Source: Flavobacteriales bacterium (GTDB taxonomy: Bacteria; Bacteroidota; Bacteroidia; Flavobacteriales_F; PHOS-HE28). Taken from it: DNA of 64,000 bases. The stretch spans positions 4,154,001 to 4,218,000 of the forward strand of contig CP064979.1 of NCBI GenBank assembly GCA_016699575.1. Direction: 5' to 3'. A model generated the notes under the pieces. That model had not been told where the DNA came from, searched no databases, and saw nothing but the letters and a program-made list of their open reading frames with translations. The position numbers and the translations under genes were made by a program. This document shows positions 40,703-49,485 of this stretch, in pieces (position 1 is the stretch's first letter; the number at the start of each line of letters is the position of its first letter).

Positions 40703-42133
40703 ATGAAGAAGGACCACGAGAAGACCTGGGACAGGTGCCTGGAAGTGATCAAGGACAACGTGAGCGAGCAGAGCTTCCGCACTTGGTTCTCGCCCATCAA
40801 AGCATTGCGGCTCTCCGACCACGTCCTCACCATCCAGGTCCCATCGCAGTTCTTCTACGAGTGGCTTGAAGAGCACTACATCGGTCTGCTGAAGAAGATC
40901 ATCCGCAAAGAGCTGGGGCCGGAAGGCCGCTTGGAGTACTCCATCATCATGGAGAACAACGGCGCCAACGCCCACCCCTACTCGGTGAAGATCCCGACCA
41001 GCAATGCCCGTGATACGCGCAACGCTGCTGTGCCTCTTCCGGCCGATGTATCCCAAAGCCCGATCAAGAACCCGTTCATCATCCCGGGACTGAAGAAGGT
41101 GATGATCGAGAGCAACCTGAACCGCAACTACAGCTTCGACAATTACATCGAGGGTGATTGCAACCGCCTTGCCCGCAGCGCCGGCTACGCTGTTGCGAGC
41201 AAGCCCGGTGGCACATCGTTCAACCCGCTGTTGTTGTACGGAGGTGTAGGCTTGGGAAAGACGCACTTGGCGAACGCCATCGGCATCGAGATCAAGAAGA
41301 ACCACCCGGAGAAGAGCGTTCTTTACGTGCCGGCCGAGAAGTTCACCCAGCAGTTCATCGAAGCGGTGAAGAACAACACGGTGAACGACTTCAGCCAGTT
41401 CTACCAGATGGTGGACGTGCTGATCATCGATGACGTGCAGTTCCTCGCCGGTAAAGAGAAGACGCAAGACGTGTTCTTCAGCATCTTCAACCACCTTCAC
41501 CAGGCCGGTCGCCAAGTGGTGCTCACCAGTGACAAGGCGCCAGTGGAAATGGCCGGCATGGAGCAGCGTTTGCTCTCGCGCTTCAAGTGGGGCCTCAGCG
41601 CCGATCTCCAGACGCCTTCGTTGGAAACCCGCATCGCCATCCTGGAGAAGAAGATGTACGCCGAGGGCATCGAGCTGCCGAAGGAAGTCGTCGAATACCT
41701 GGCCTACAGCATTACCACCAACATCCGCGAACTGGAAGGCGCGATGATCAGCCTCATCGCCCAGAGCTCGCTGAACAAGAAGGCGGTGAACCTGGACCTC
41801 GCGAAGCAGATGATCGACAAGTTCGTCAAGAACACTGCGCGCGAGGTGAGCATCGACTACATCCAGAAGGTCGTTTGCGATTACTTCGACCTGCCGATCG
41901 AACTGTTGAAGAGCAAGACGCGCAAACGCGAAGTGGTGCAGGCGCGCCAGATCGCCATGTACTTCGCGAAGAAGATGACGAAGAGCAGCCTGGCCAACAT
42001 CGGTGCGCACTGCGGCGGCAAGGACCACGCTACCGTGCTGCACGCCTGCCGTACGGTGAACAACCTGCAGGAGACCGACAAGCAGTTCCGGGGCTACTTG
42101 GACGATCTTGAGAAGAAGCTCAGCATCCACTGA
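40703..42133 (+). CDS. dnaA: Chromosomal replication initiator DnaA
   Basis: A 476-aa DnaA that binds oriC and opens DNA. Domain I opens with KTWDRCLEVIKDNVSEQSFRTW; the AAA+ core shows Walker A GGVGLGKTHLAN and Walker B VLIIDDVQFLAG; the C-terminal DNA-binding helix-turn-helix has IGAHCGGKDHATVLHACR. The start MKKDHEKTW matches Bacteroidota DnaA. An in-frame ATG at 40673 (MPSASAS) would add a Ser/Pro leader. A strong terminator follows. Replication origin features were not found nearby. Confidence 0.97.
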   Translation: MKKDHEKTWDRCLEVIKDNVSEQSFRTWFSPIKALRLSDHVLTIQVPSQFFYEWLEEHYIGLLKKIIRKELGPEGRLEYSIIMENNGANAHPYSVKIPTSNARDTRNAAVPLPADVSQSPIKNPFIIPGLKKVMIESNLNRNYSFDNYIEGDCNRLARSAGYAVASKPGGTSFNPLLLYGGVGLGKTHLANAIGIEIKKNHPEKSVLYVPAEKFTQQFIEAVKNNTVNDFSQFYQMVDVLIIDDVQFLAGKEKTQDVFFSIFNHLHQAGRQVVLTSDKAPVEMAGMEQRLLSRFKWGLSADLQTPSLETRIAILEKKMYAEGIELPKEVVEYLAYSITTNIRELEGAMISLIAQSSLNKKAVNLDLAKQMIDKFVKNTAREVSIDYIQKVVCDYFDLPIELLKSKTRKREVVQARQIAMYFAKKMTKSSLANIGAHCGGKDHATVLHACRTVNNLQETDKQFRGYLDDLEKKLSIH

Positions 42134-42135
42134 TC

Positions 42136-42167
42136 CGAAGGCCCCGCAACGGGGCCTTCGTTCTTTT
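42136..42167 (+). terminator. Rho-independent terminator after dnaA
   Basis: 10-bp stem CGAAGGCCCC (42136-42145) pairs with GGGGCCTTCG (42151-42160), then TTCTTTTG. Confidence 0.85.
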
Positions 42168-42186
42168 GCACCCTCAACCACCAGGA

Positions 42187-42645
42187 ATGAAAGTGCTCAT
42201 GGTCTGCCTCGGCAACATCTGTAGGAGCCCGATGGCCGAAGGCGTGTTGCGCCAACTGGCCAATGAGCGGGGCCTTGCCTTGGAAGTGGACAGCGCTGGT
42301 ACGGCCGACTACCACGTGGGGGAAGCACCTGACCACCGCGCGCGGGCTTCCATGAAGCGCCATGGCGGGAACATCGAAGCATTGAGGGCCCGACAAGTCA
42401 GCACCAAGGACTTCGAGCGCTTCGACATCATCCTGGCCATGGACGGCAATAACGAACGCGATCTCCGCCGCCTCGCACCATCCGATACCGCCCGCCGGAA
42501 GGTGCGCCGCATGATGGAGTTCGCCACGGCCCAAGGCACAGGCGAAGTGCCTGATCCTTACTACGGTGCAGACAGCGGGTTCGATGAAGTGCACCGCATG
42601 CTGATGGATGCCTGCAGGGGATTCGTTGACGCCCACTTCCGATGA
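42187..42645 (+). CDS. Low-molecular-weight protein-tyrosine phosphatase
   Basis: A 152-aa cytoplasmic phosphatase. The P-loop C7-LGNIC-R13-S is at the N-terminus and the acid DP motif is in EVPDPYYG. Other family positions: PMAEGVLRQL and DSAGTADYHVGEAPD. It dephosphorylates phosphotyrosine, commonly acting on capsule or exopolysaccharide kinases, though none is nearby. The start codon is fixed by the P-loop position. It overlaps the methyltransferase gene by 4 bp. Confidence 0.93.
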   Translation: MKVLMVCLGNICRSPMAEGVLRQLANERGLALEVDSAGTADYHVGEAPDHRARASMKRHGGNIEALRARQVSTKDFERFDIILAMDGNNERDLRRLAPSDTARRKVRRMMEFATAQGTGEVPDPYYGADSGFDEVHRMLMDACRGFVDAHFR

Positions 42646-43358
42646 GCGCCCACGGCACCCTGTATTTGCTGCCGGTATGGCTTGGGGATCACGGTGGCCC
42701 GGAGACGATGCCGGCATGGAATGCTGCCGTAGCCGCTGGCATCCGCCTCTTCTTCGCCGAGCATGAAAGAACCGCGCGCGCCATGCTGCGGCGACTGGTC
42801 CCTGACATCGAACTTCCGAAGCTGGAGATCCACCGCTGCGACAAGGACACCGGTACGAGCGAAGCAGCACGGCTATTGAACTTGATGCGCGGTGGACGTA
42901 ACGCCGCCATCGTAAGTGAGGCGGGCATGCCTGGCATTGCCGATCCCGGGGCCGTTCTTGTGCGCACCGCACATGCCCTGGACATCAAGGTCGTTCCGCT
43001 TCCAGGTCCATCTTCCTTGATATTGGCTCTGGCATCAAGCGGGTTGAACGGCCAGCACTTCACCTTCCATGGCTACCTGCCGCGCACGCCGCGCGATCGG
43101 CAGCAAGCGTTGCGCTCGTTGGAAACCGATGTGCGCTGCACCGGTGGTGCACAGCTGTTCATTGAAGCCCCCTATCGCAACGACGCCTTATTGGCCGATG
43201 TTCTTCGCACCTGCGAACCAGGCACACTGCTCTGCATCGCTACTGATCTGACACAGCCAACGGAACGGGTCCATACGGCACCGGTTCGTGAATGGACATT
43301 GAAGATGCCTGACCTGAAGGACAGGCCGACGGTCTTCATCCTTGGCAAGGAGGCCTAG
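42642..43358 (+). CDS. RsmI-like tetrapyrrole methylase-family methyltransferase
   Basis: A 238-aa S-adenosylmethionine-dependent methyltransferase with the tetrapyrrole-methylase fold: LYLLPVWLGD near the start, the core MRGGRNAAIVSEAGMPGIADPGAVLV and VVPLPGPSSLILALASSGL, then YRNDALLADVLRTC. This is close to RsmI, which 2'-O-methylates 16S rRNA C1402, but shorter (RsmI is about 280 aa), so it may be the truncated Bacteroidota variant. It is translationally coupled to the phosphatase gene. Its stop shares bases CTAG with the convergent gene. Confidence 0.85.
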   Translation: MSAHGTLYLLPVWLGDHGGPETMPAWNAAVAAGIRLFFAEHERTARAMLRRLVPDIELPKLEIHRCDKDTGTSEAARLLNLMRGGRNAAIVSEAGMPGIADPGAVLVRTAHALDIKVVPLPGPSSLILALASSGLNGQHFTFHGYLPRTPRDRQQALRSLETDVRCTGGAQLFIEAPYRNDALLADVLRTCEPGTLLCIATDLTQPTERVHTAPVREWTLKMPDLKDRPTVFILGKEA

Positions 43359-44794
43359 CGATCGGTGGGGATCGTGCACGGCACGCTCGTCGCGCCGGGC
43401 TTGGCGCTCGCTTCGGAGCTGCGCCTGCCCTTTCCCCTGCAATGCGGACTGCGGAACAGGGTGATCTTGAGGCGTGCGTACACATCAACCGTGTACTCGT
43501 TGGTGCGCATGAGGAGCGGCAACAGATTGTCCGTTCCGATGATGAAGCTGTTCAAGCGCAGCATCAATCCAACAGTGGGCTTGCGGTACTCCTGCAGAAC
43601 GATCGGCAGCGCGGCTTCGAACCGCTTGAGTTCGTAGCGTGGGACCAACGCAACGGTTGCGCCCCTGCGGATCCGCATGTTGGAAGTGCCCGTGAGCGGA
43701 TGAACGAGGTCAGCCGCAACGAACACATTGTTCGCCACGCGCCGATCGTATTGTACGGCCAGTGCGGTCGGCAAACCGATCGTTATCGCCGCATCACCGC
43801 TCCAACCCGTGAAGTCAACGGAAAACAGGCTATCGAGACCTTCCGCACCGTCAACGGTCAATTCATCGTAGTCGGGAATGCTGGCGGTGGCATTGTTGAG
43901 CGTTCCCCCAACGGCGTTCTTGTAGTTGATGGCTCCAATGTCCACCACACTGACCCCGACCCGCCAGATGTAGGGTGCTGGCGTGCAACCGGCACCCGCC
44001 GAATGCGGCACATAGTTGTCCACCTCGCTTTCGGTGCGTTGGATCTCGAACCCGATATCCGCCCCGAAACCGCGCCCGGCATTCATGCTTGGCACAACGA
44101 AACCGTACTCGGCCTGCGCACCGTACACCTCGATGCGGGCCGTGTCCACCACCATGTAGTCAAGCTGGTCCACCGTGAGCGCTCCGCCCGCGTGGCCCAT
44201 CAGGTACTTGCCCGTCGCACCTGCGCTGATGAGCGTGCTGTTGGACCGGCTGATGATGTGCGCCATGCTCAATCCGAATTCGGTCCACGCGCCTGCCGCC
44301 AACCGGAAGTTGTCCTCGTTGTACCGCACGCCGTGCTGCGGCTCGTAGCTGAAGGTCTCGGTTGCGAACGTGGCCAGTGACACCGGCACACCGACCGCGC
44401 TTACCGCTGCACGTGAGCGCATGCTCAAACCGATGGCGGTGCTGCCCAATGACCATGCGATGGCGGGGCCTTTGAACTCTACCGCGACATACGCCTTCTT
44501 ATCACGCATGGAGAGCTCGTTGCCGATGACCAGGTCACTGTTCGTGCCAGCGATACCGCCGCGGATCTCACCGATCAGTGAATACTGCTTGCCGAGGAAC
44601 ACATAATTGTTCCGTGCGTGCAGGTTCGCGCCTACCAGGTTGACATCGAGCCACGGCCATTGCGTGGCCATGCGCGCTGGATTGAGCACCACGGCATCCG
44701 TTCCCGCGTAATTGCTGTTCAGCAACCCGAACTGCTCCTGCCCGAAGGCTTGAGCACAAATGAACACCATGACAAGTGGGATGATCTTCCGCAT
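43355..44794 (-). CDS. DUF5723-family outer-membrane beta-barrel protein
   Basis: A 479-aa exported protein starting MRKIIPLVMVFICAQAFG, a clear signal peptide. The body begins FGLLNSNYAGTDAVVLNPARMA, characteristic of Bacteroidota DUF5723/PorV-like barrels, and continues with amphipathic strands (WRVGVSVVDIGAINYKNAVGG, AITIGLPTALAVQYDRR). It is probably a beta-barrel in the outer membrane, of unknown cargo. The start at 44794 is preferred over the extension to 44896. Confidence 0.78.
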   Translation of the reverse strand: MRKIIPLVMVFICAQAFGQEQFGLLNSNYAGTDAVVLNPARMATQWPWLDVNLVGANLHARNNYVFLGKQYSLIGEIRGGIAGTNSDLVIGNELSMRDKKAYVAVEFKGPAIAWSLGSTAIGLSMRSRAAVSAVGVPVSLATFATETFSYEPQHGVRYNEDNFRLAAGAWTEFGLSMAHIISRSNSTLISAGATGKYLMGHAGGALTVDQLDYMVVDTARIEVYGAQAEYGFVVPSMNAGRGFGADIGFEIQRTESEVDNYVPHSAGAGCTPAPYIWRVGVSVVDIGAINYKNAVGGTLNNATASIPDYDELTVDGAEGLDSLFSVDFTGWSGDAAITIGLPTALAVQYDRRVANNVFVAADLVHPLTGTSNMRIRRGATVALVPRYELKRFEAALPIVLQEYRKPTVGLMLRLNSFIIGTDNLLPLLMRTNEYTVDVYARLKITLFRSPHCRGKGRRSSEASAKPGATSVPCTIPTDR

Positions 44795-44829
44795 AGCGCC
44801 GCTCTTACGAACGCTGCGGCGATTGGTTC

Positions 44830-45705
44830 CTATTGGGCGGGCGCTCCTTTCGGCACGACTTCCGTCACCTCCACGGTGTACCGCACGGGTGTCCAAGCCG
44901 GCACAATGCCGCTGGACGAACCTTCAGGGCCGAATGCCATTGAACTTGGGATGATGAACTCGCCTGAGCTTCCAAGGTGAAGCAGGTGAACGGCCACCTC
45001 CACACCCTTAATGACCTGGTCCGGGTCACCGAGGACGAACGTCATGGGCGCTTGTACGGCTCCTTCATCGAACACGTGACCGTCCAGGAACCGTCCAAGG
45101 AGCCGGATGGTGACGAGGTCCCCCGTTTTGATGGTCGCGCTATCGTATCCTGGATCGTTGAGCCGGTAGAACAGAAGACTGCTGCCCCATCGGACCCAGT
45201 CGGTGCTGTCCGAATAGGCCAAGAGCAGCGCTTGCTCAGTGCTGTCGGTACCGGCCATGGCTACATACCGCCCGGTTGATCTCTGCTCGAACATGTCCAT
45301 GATGTCCAGCAGGCTCATCTCCACTTCGAGCGTGGTGGAATCAGTAGGCGCTGGCACGACGCTACCTATCCATTGCTTCCAGGGAAAGGCACCGGCGAGC
45401 ACCTTAACGCTCACACTATCGCCTTCATTCATCCGCGTGAGCATGGCCCCATCGAACCCACGCGCCCGGTCCACCAGGAAGTAGCGCTCCGAACTGTAGA
45501 GTGAACCGGGTGGTTGACCCGGCAGCGAAATGCGCAGACGCATCAATGCGCTATCGCCGGTGATGGGTGCGGCCGTTCCATCGCCAAGGGCATGCAGCTT
45601 GAACCAGATACCCGGTGCGGCCTGCTTGAAGCCGGGGTACTTACCGTCGCCGCAACCAATGAGCGCCACGATGGCAGAGAGCACGAGAACCGGGCGGCAC
45701 CTCAT
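44830..45705 (-). CDS. Lipoprotein with FKBP-type peptidyl-prolyl isomerase domain
   Basis: A 291-aa lipoprotein, lipobox L-I-G-C. The C-terminal 110 residues are an FKBP domain (TIKTGDLVTIRLLGRFLDGHVFDE, VIKGVEVAVHLLHLGSSGEFIIPSSMAFG, VPAWTPVRYTVEV). The N-terminal half may be a degenerate second copy. It would assist proline-limited folding in the periplasm. It overlaps the next FKBP gene by 4 bp; with nrnA these form a three-gene operon as in gliding flavobacteria. Confidence 0.85.
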   Translation of the reverse strand: MRCRPVLVLSAIVALIGCGDGKYPGFKQAAPGIWFKLHALGDGTAAPITGDSALMRLRISLPGQPPGSLYSSERYFLVDRARGFDGAMLTRMNEGDSVSVKVLAGAFPWKQWIGSVVPAPTDSTTLEVEMSLLDIMDMFEQRSTGRYVAMAGTDSTEQALLLAYSDSTDWVRWGSSLLFYRLNDPGYDSATIKTGDLVTIRLLGRFLDGHVFDEGAVQAPMTFVLGDPDQVIKGVEVAVHLLHLGSSGEFIIPSSMAFGPEGSSSGIVPAWTPVRYTVEVTEVVPKGAPAQ

Positions 45706-46223
45706 CGAACATCCTTGATGTCAACCACACCGACCCTGTACACGACCGTACTGCGCATGGGCACCTTGGCCTGGTCGCCGATAAGTCCGAACGCACGGTG
45801 GCTCGGTATGATGAGCACCGCACTGTCCCCAATGCTGAGCTGCTGCACGGCCTCGTGCAGTCCGCTCTCCACATCATCGTGCTCCACGCGGAAAGATTCA
45901 GGTTCGCCTGGTTTGCTCTTGTAGCACTCCACACCGCTGAGCAGTTCCATCACATAGTTGACCGTGACCAGTTGGTCCGGCTTCGCAACGTTTCCTTCGG
46001 CATCGCGCAACTTGCTCACGTGCACGCCGGTCCCGATGTCGATCGCTGCGATCGAGCGGCGCTTCAGATAGAGGTCGATGTCGCGCATCTCCTGTCGTGC
46101 AGCACGCTGGTTGTCGGTGATCAGTTCTTCTTGATCGGGCATGTTGCGCGTCTGCGGTCCAGGGTCGGTGCAGCCACCAACAGTGAACATCAGTAGCATC
46201 AGCAGTAGCAACTCTGTTCTCAT
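45702..46223 (-). CDS. GldI-like FKBP lipoprotein
   Basis: A 173-aa lipoprotein (LMFTVGGC-type lipobox at Cys18) with one FKBP domain: VNYVMELLSGVECYKS, GLHEAVQQLSIGDSAVLIIPSHRAFG and VPMRSTVVYRVGVV. The order nrnA, GldI-like, FKBP is that seen around gldI in Flavobacteria, where GldI is needed for gliding/T9SS machinery. Identity as GldI rests on context and is an inference. It overlaps both neighbours by 4 bp. Confidence 0.75.
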   Translation of the reverse strand: MRTELLLLMLLMFTVGGCTDPGPQTRNMPDQEELITDNQRAARQEMRDIDLYLKRRSIAAIDIGTGVHVSKLRDAEGNVAKPDQLVTVNYVMELLSGVECYKSKPGEPESFRVEHDDVESGLHEAVQQLSIGDSAVLIIPSHRAFGLIGDQAKVPMRSTVVYRVGVVDIKDVR

Positions 46224-47218
46224 AGGTAAGCCGGTACAACCTTCAGGAACCGCTCCACCACATCGGCCAATGGTTCGAACGCATGCCCGCCCGCCGCATT
46301 GCGATGGCCGCCGCCCAGGAAATGCTCTGCGCAGATCCGGTCGGCCGGATATTGTGCTTTGCTCCGGAGGCTCACCTTCACACGGTCGGGTCGTTCCATG
46401 AAGAACGCGGCGAGCTTGGTGCCCTTGATGCTGAGACCGTAGTTGACCAGTCCTTCGGTGTCGCCTGGTTGGAAACTGAAACGTTCCAAGTCGTTCCTGG
46501 AAAGCGCAATGACGGCCACACCCAGGTCCGCGTGAAGCTGCAACCGTTCGCTGAGCGCAAAGCCTGTCAACCGCAGCCGATCAAAACTGTTGTCATCGAA
46601 GATGGCCGACTGGATCGTGTCCGGCACTGCACCGCGTTCCATCAGGTCGGCGCCTACCCGCAACGTGTGCGGCGTGGTGCTGCTGAAGCGGAACGAGCCG
46701 CTATCCGTCATGATGCCGGTATACAGGCAGGTTGCGACGCGTTGATCGATGTGCCCCCTCCAGCCCAATCCAACGGCGATATCATGCACCATCTGGGCTG
46801 TGGCACATGCAGTTATGTCGCTGAACGCGATGTCGAACGCTTCTGGTTCGCGGTGGTGGTCGATCAACACCTTGAGGGGTGCCTTGCGCAGGGTTTGCTC
46901 AAGTTTCTCCACCCGGTCCAGCCGATTGAAATCCAGACAGAAAAGGACATCTGCGTCGCGAACGGCTTGCTCGGCTTTCGCTGGTGCCACATCAAAGGCC
47001 ACTGCTTCATCATACCCCGGCATCCAACGCAGGAAGGCCGGGGGCTGATTGGGCAGCACGACCGTGGCCGGGTGTCCGGCTGCGCGGAGCAGGTGCATCC
47101 AGCCCAGGCTGCTGCCGATGGCATCACCATCGGGGTTGTAGTGCGTAACGATCACCGTGCGCTTCGGGGTACCGAGCAGGGAACGCAACCCGCCTAAGGC
47201 TTCTTCCATGGGCCGCAA
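46220..47218 (-). CDS. nrnA: Bifunctional oligoribonuclease/PAP phosphatase (DHH family)
   Basis: A 332-aa DHH/DHHA1 phosphoesterase that degrades nano-RNA and hydrolyses 3'-phosphoadenosine 5'-phosphate. Motifs: VTHYNPDGDAIGSSLG (DHH motif I), CLDFNRLDR, LIDHHREPE (the DHH motif itself) and the DHHA1 glycine motif GGGHRNAAGG near the end. A second start, MEEALGG, lies three codons downstream. First gene of the nrnA-FKBP-FKBP unit on the minus strand. Confidence 0.93.
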   Translation of the reverse strand: MRPMEEALGGLRSLLGTPKRTVIVTHYNPDGDAIGSSLGWMHLLRAAGHPATVVLPNQPPAFLRWMPGYDEAVAFDVAPAKAEQAVRDADVLFCLDFNRLDRVEKLEQTLRKAPLKVLIDHHREPEAFDIAFSDITACATAQMVHDIAVGLGWRGHIDQRVATCLYTGIMTDSGSFRFSSTTPHTLRVGADLMERGAVPDTIQSAIFDDNSFDRLRLTGFALSERLQLHADLGVAVIALSRNDLERFSFQPGDTEGLVNYGLSIKGTKLAAFFMERPDRVKVSLRSKAQYPADRICAEHFLGGGHRNAAGGHAFEPLADVVERFLKVVPAYL

Positions 47219-47222
47219 AGAA

Positions 47223-47248
47223 AAGTCCCCGCAGCTTGGCGGGGACTT
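47223..47248 (-). terminator. Rho-independent terminator
   Basis: AAGTCCCCGC (47223-47232) pairs with GCGGGGACTT (47239-47248), with a T-rich run on the minus strand after it. It serves the 47270 gene and separates it from nrnA. Confidence 0.8.
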
Positions 47249-47269
47249 CCGTTCATCAATGATCAGGGA

Positions 47270-47890
47270 TCACTTCGGTCCACCGAACCCGACATCCGGG
47301 GTCGGCATGTGTTCAATGAGGATACCGACACAACCGATATCGCGGTCCTTGTTGGCGCCCTTTCGCTCTTCTTCCGGCACCCCGGGCGCCACGACTTCCA
47401 CCAGCAATCGCTTTGTACTGGTGCACGTGAATTCGATCTCCTGGGCCATGTCATGTTCGCTGCAGTCCCATACCACCTTGCGGACATCGGTGTACACCAC
47501 ACGTTCTTCCGTGCGTTTGCTGGGTTTCGTTTCGCCCGTGGGTTGGCCGTTCTCGTCCAGCACGGCTACGTTCTCCACAATGTCCACCATCTCCTTCTGC
47601 GGCTCGCGTACGATCTCGATGAGCCTGAAGCCCATCTGCTTGCCGATCACCTTTTCATCGTAGCACAGGCCGATCCGGTAATCCTGGCCAGCGTACACAA
47701 TGACGTTCAGTTCCGTCGGAACCCCCACCTGCACCGCTGCACTCCGGCTCTGGCCGTTGAGCGAGAAGCGCGCATCGCCGCTCCGTTCGCAATTGAACTT
47801 GTGGTAATCGGTGCAGTTGTACTGCGCCTGGGACACCGTTGCACAAGCGATCAACGCCGCCAATGCCATCTGCTTCACGTTCTTCATCAC
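47270..47890 (-). CDS. Secreted hypothetical protein
   Basis: A 206-aa exported protein with signal peptide MKQMALAALIACATVSQAQ. The mature part contains several Cys pairs (YNCTDYHKFNCERSG, VWDCSEHD, FTCTSTK) and the segment VGVPTELNVIVYAGQDYRIGLCYDE, which recurs in Bacteroidota secreted proteins. No domain could be named. A terminator follows; the lipoprotein gene 47895 is just upstream on the same strand. Confidence 0.6.
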   Translation of the reverse strand: MMKNVKQMALAALIACATVSQAQYNCTDYHKFNCERSGDARFSLNGQSRSAAVQVGVPTELNVIVYAGQDYRIGLCYDEKVIGKQMGFRLIEIVREPQKEMVDIVENVAVLDENGQPTGETKPSKRTEERVVYTDVRKVVWDCSEHDMAQEIEFTCTSTKRLLVEVVAPGVPEEERKGANKDRDIGCVGILIEHMPTPDVGFGGPK

Positions 47891-47894
47891 GGAT

Positions 47895-48797
47895 TCAATT
47901 GCTGGCCGTTGGTGCGTCCTCGGGCGCCACTATGGCGGCCCTAACGCTTTCCACTGCGGCACCCAGTTGTTGGTACAGGTCTTCACTGACGGATACCGAG
48001 GTGTTGTCGCCCAGCACCATGCGGCCACTGGAACTCTTGCCTTCAGCAGGACTGCGTTTCACCTCCATCCGGTCATAGATGTCGCGGATCCCCTTGAGCT
48101 GGCCGAGCACTTTCGCCACCGCTGGGTCCTCTTTCTGTTCTTCCATCAACTGGACCAAGTGCTCCAAAGTCGGCTTCTGATCGGCAACGCGCTGGCGCAG
48201 TTCGACAGCGTTTCCGGTGGCTTCTGCCTTCTTGATCACCAAGTGCATGCTTTCCACCCATCCACCGGCCAACACCAAGGACAATGCTGGGCCCATGTCC
48301 TCGTCCTGGAGTTTCTCATAGGCTTTGTAATAGGCTTCGTTGCTGATGACCTCCAGGGAATCACCTTGGGAGACGTTCTTGTCCAACCGGCTTTGGATTG
48401 CCGCGTCGAACGCACTGCTGAGGCCGAGCTTCTCACCAAGGTCCTTCACCGTGAGGTAATAGCGCGCAACCTCCACCCGGTTGAATTGGCTGGCGTAGAC
48501 CAGATCGGTGGCATAAACCCCGAAGTTCAGCGCCCTCTTGCTCGTGGTTACATAACGATCGGCGGAAGCCACATTGCTCATGAGCTTGCGATCCCCCTCG
48601 CCCATCAGATTGCGCACCAACGAGAACAGCTCGTTGGGGGTTGGCATCTGGTAGAGGCTCGCGCTCAGCGCCGCTCCTTCGTCGGCCCCAATGGTCAGCT
48701 TCTCCGTGGAGGTCTCGGCCGATGGTCGCTGGCCACCGCCACAAGCGGCCACCAAGGCAGCCACAGCGAACAGCGCTGTACAGGTCTTCATGTGCAT
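47895..48797 (-). CDS. Hypothetical lipoprotein
   Basis: A 300-aa protein with signal peptide and lipobox A-A-C-G (Cys19). The rest is strongly helical with few strands (SLYQMPTPNELFSLVRNLMG, FNRVEVARYYLTVKDLGEKLGL, AYYKAYEKLQDEDMG, GIRDIYDRMEV), suggesting an alpha-helical envelope protein. No known family assigned. A TACTTTTG promoter box lies at 48820-48827 on the minus strand, about 20 bp upstream of the start. Confidence 0.6.
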   Translation of the reverse strand: MHMKTCTALFAVAALVAACGGGQRPSAETSTEKLTIGADEGAALSASLYQMPTPNELFSLVRNLMGEGDRKLMSNVASADRYVTTSKRALNFGVYATDLVYASQFNRVEVARYYLTVKDLGEKLGLSSAFDAAIQSRLDKNVSQGDSLEVISNEAYYKAYEKLQDEDMGPALSLVLAGGWVESMHLVIKKAEATGNAVELRQRVADQKPTLEHLVQLMEEQKEDPAVAKVLGQLKGIRDIYDRMEVKRSPAEGKSSSGRMVLGDNTSVSVSEDLYQQLGAAVESVRAAIVAPEDAPTASN

Positions 48798-48882
48798 GTC
48801 GGGAATGAGGAATGCCGGTCAAAAGTACCCGGGTGCCAGGGGATGCCCGTCCCGGCGCCGGTGATCTTTCCATGCCCCACTG

Positions 48883-48912
48883 TTGATGGGTGGTGGAAGG
48901 CCGCTAGTTTCG
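48883..48912 (+). promoter_or_regulatory. Candidate ndk promoter
   Basis: TTG at 48883-48885 and TAGTTTCG at 48905-48912 with a 19-bp spacer, 37 bp upstream of the ndk ATG. Confidence 0.55.
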
Positions 48913-48948
48913 CGCCCGCTTTCCAATACAGCAGAAAACGAGCATCCG

Positions 48949-49368
48949 ATGGCAGGGAACAGGACCTTCACCATGATCAAGCCGGAAGCGGTGGCCGCAG
49001 GCCATGCCGGCAAGATCCTTGACATGATCATCCAGAACGGCTTCCGCGTGGTGGCCCTCAAGTACACGCGGCTCAGCCACAAGGAGGCTGGTGCGTTCTA
49101 CGCCGTGCACAAGGAACGCCCGTTCTACGGCGAACTGGTGGACTACATGGCCAGCGGTCCCATCTACGCGGCCATCTTGGAAAAAGACAATGCGGTGGAA
49201 GACTTCCGAGCTCTTATCGGTGCTACGGATCCCGCACAGGCGGCTGAAGGAACGATCCGAAAGCGGTTCGCGGAGAGCAAGGCGAAGAACGCTTCGCACG
49301 GTAGCGACAGCGACGAGAACGCGCTCATCGAAGGGCACTTCTTCTTCAGCAGCCGCGAACAGTACTAA
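48949..49368 (+). CDS. ndk: Nucleoside-diphosphate kinase
   Basis: A 139-aa Ndk that balances nucleoside triphosphate pools via a phosphohistidine. Family features: RTFTMIKPEAVAAG, KYTRLSHKEAGAFYAVHKERPFYGEL and the phospho-acceptor His in NASHGSDSDENA. Length matches the family. Start chosen at MAGNRTFTM. A strong terminator follows 18 bp downstream. Confidence 0.97.
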   Translation: MAGNRTFTMIKPEAVAAGHAGKILDMIIQNGFRVVALKYTRLSHKEAGAFYAVHKERPFYGELVDYMASGPIYAAILEKDNAVEDFRALIGATDPAQAAEGTIRKRFAESKAKNASHGSDSDENALIEGHFFFSSREQY

Positions 49369-49386
49369 GGCCAACGACCTTTCCTT

Positions 49387-49419
49387 CGAAAGCCGCCTTT
49401 CCGGGCGGCTTTCGCTTTT
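49387..49419 (+). terminator. Rho-independent terminator after ndk
   Basis: 11-bp stem CGAAAGCCGCC (49387-49397) pairs with GGCGGCTTTCG (49404-49414), then CTTTTG. Confidence 0.85.
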
Positions 49420-49433
49420 GGTACCAGCAAGAA

Positions 49434-49467
49434 CGAATGAGGGCCGCCATTGGGCGGCCCTCATTCG
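49434..49467 (-). terminator. Terminator hairpin of the SRPBCC gene
   Basis: A 15-bp stem, CGAATGAGGGCCGCC pairing with GGCGGCCCTCATTCG, has a 4-nt loop. It lies between convergent genes and probably serves the minus-strand gene at 49486. Confidence 0.7.
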
Positions 49468-49485
49468 CTTGCCAAGGCGCGCGCC

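Noticed and set aside
40679..42181. 500-aa minus-strand ORF
   Set aside because: Antisense shadow of dnaA.
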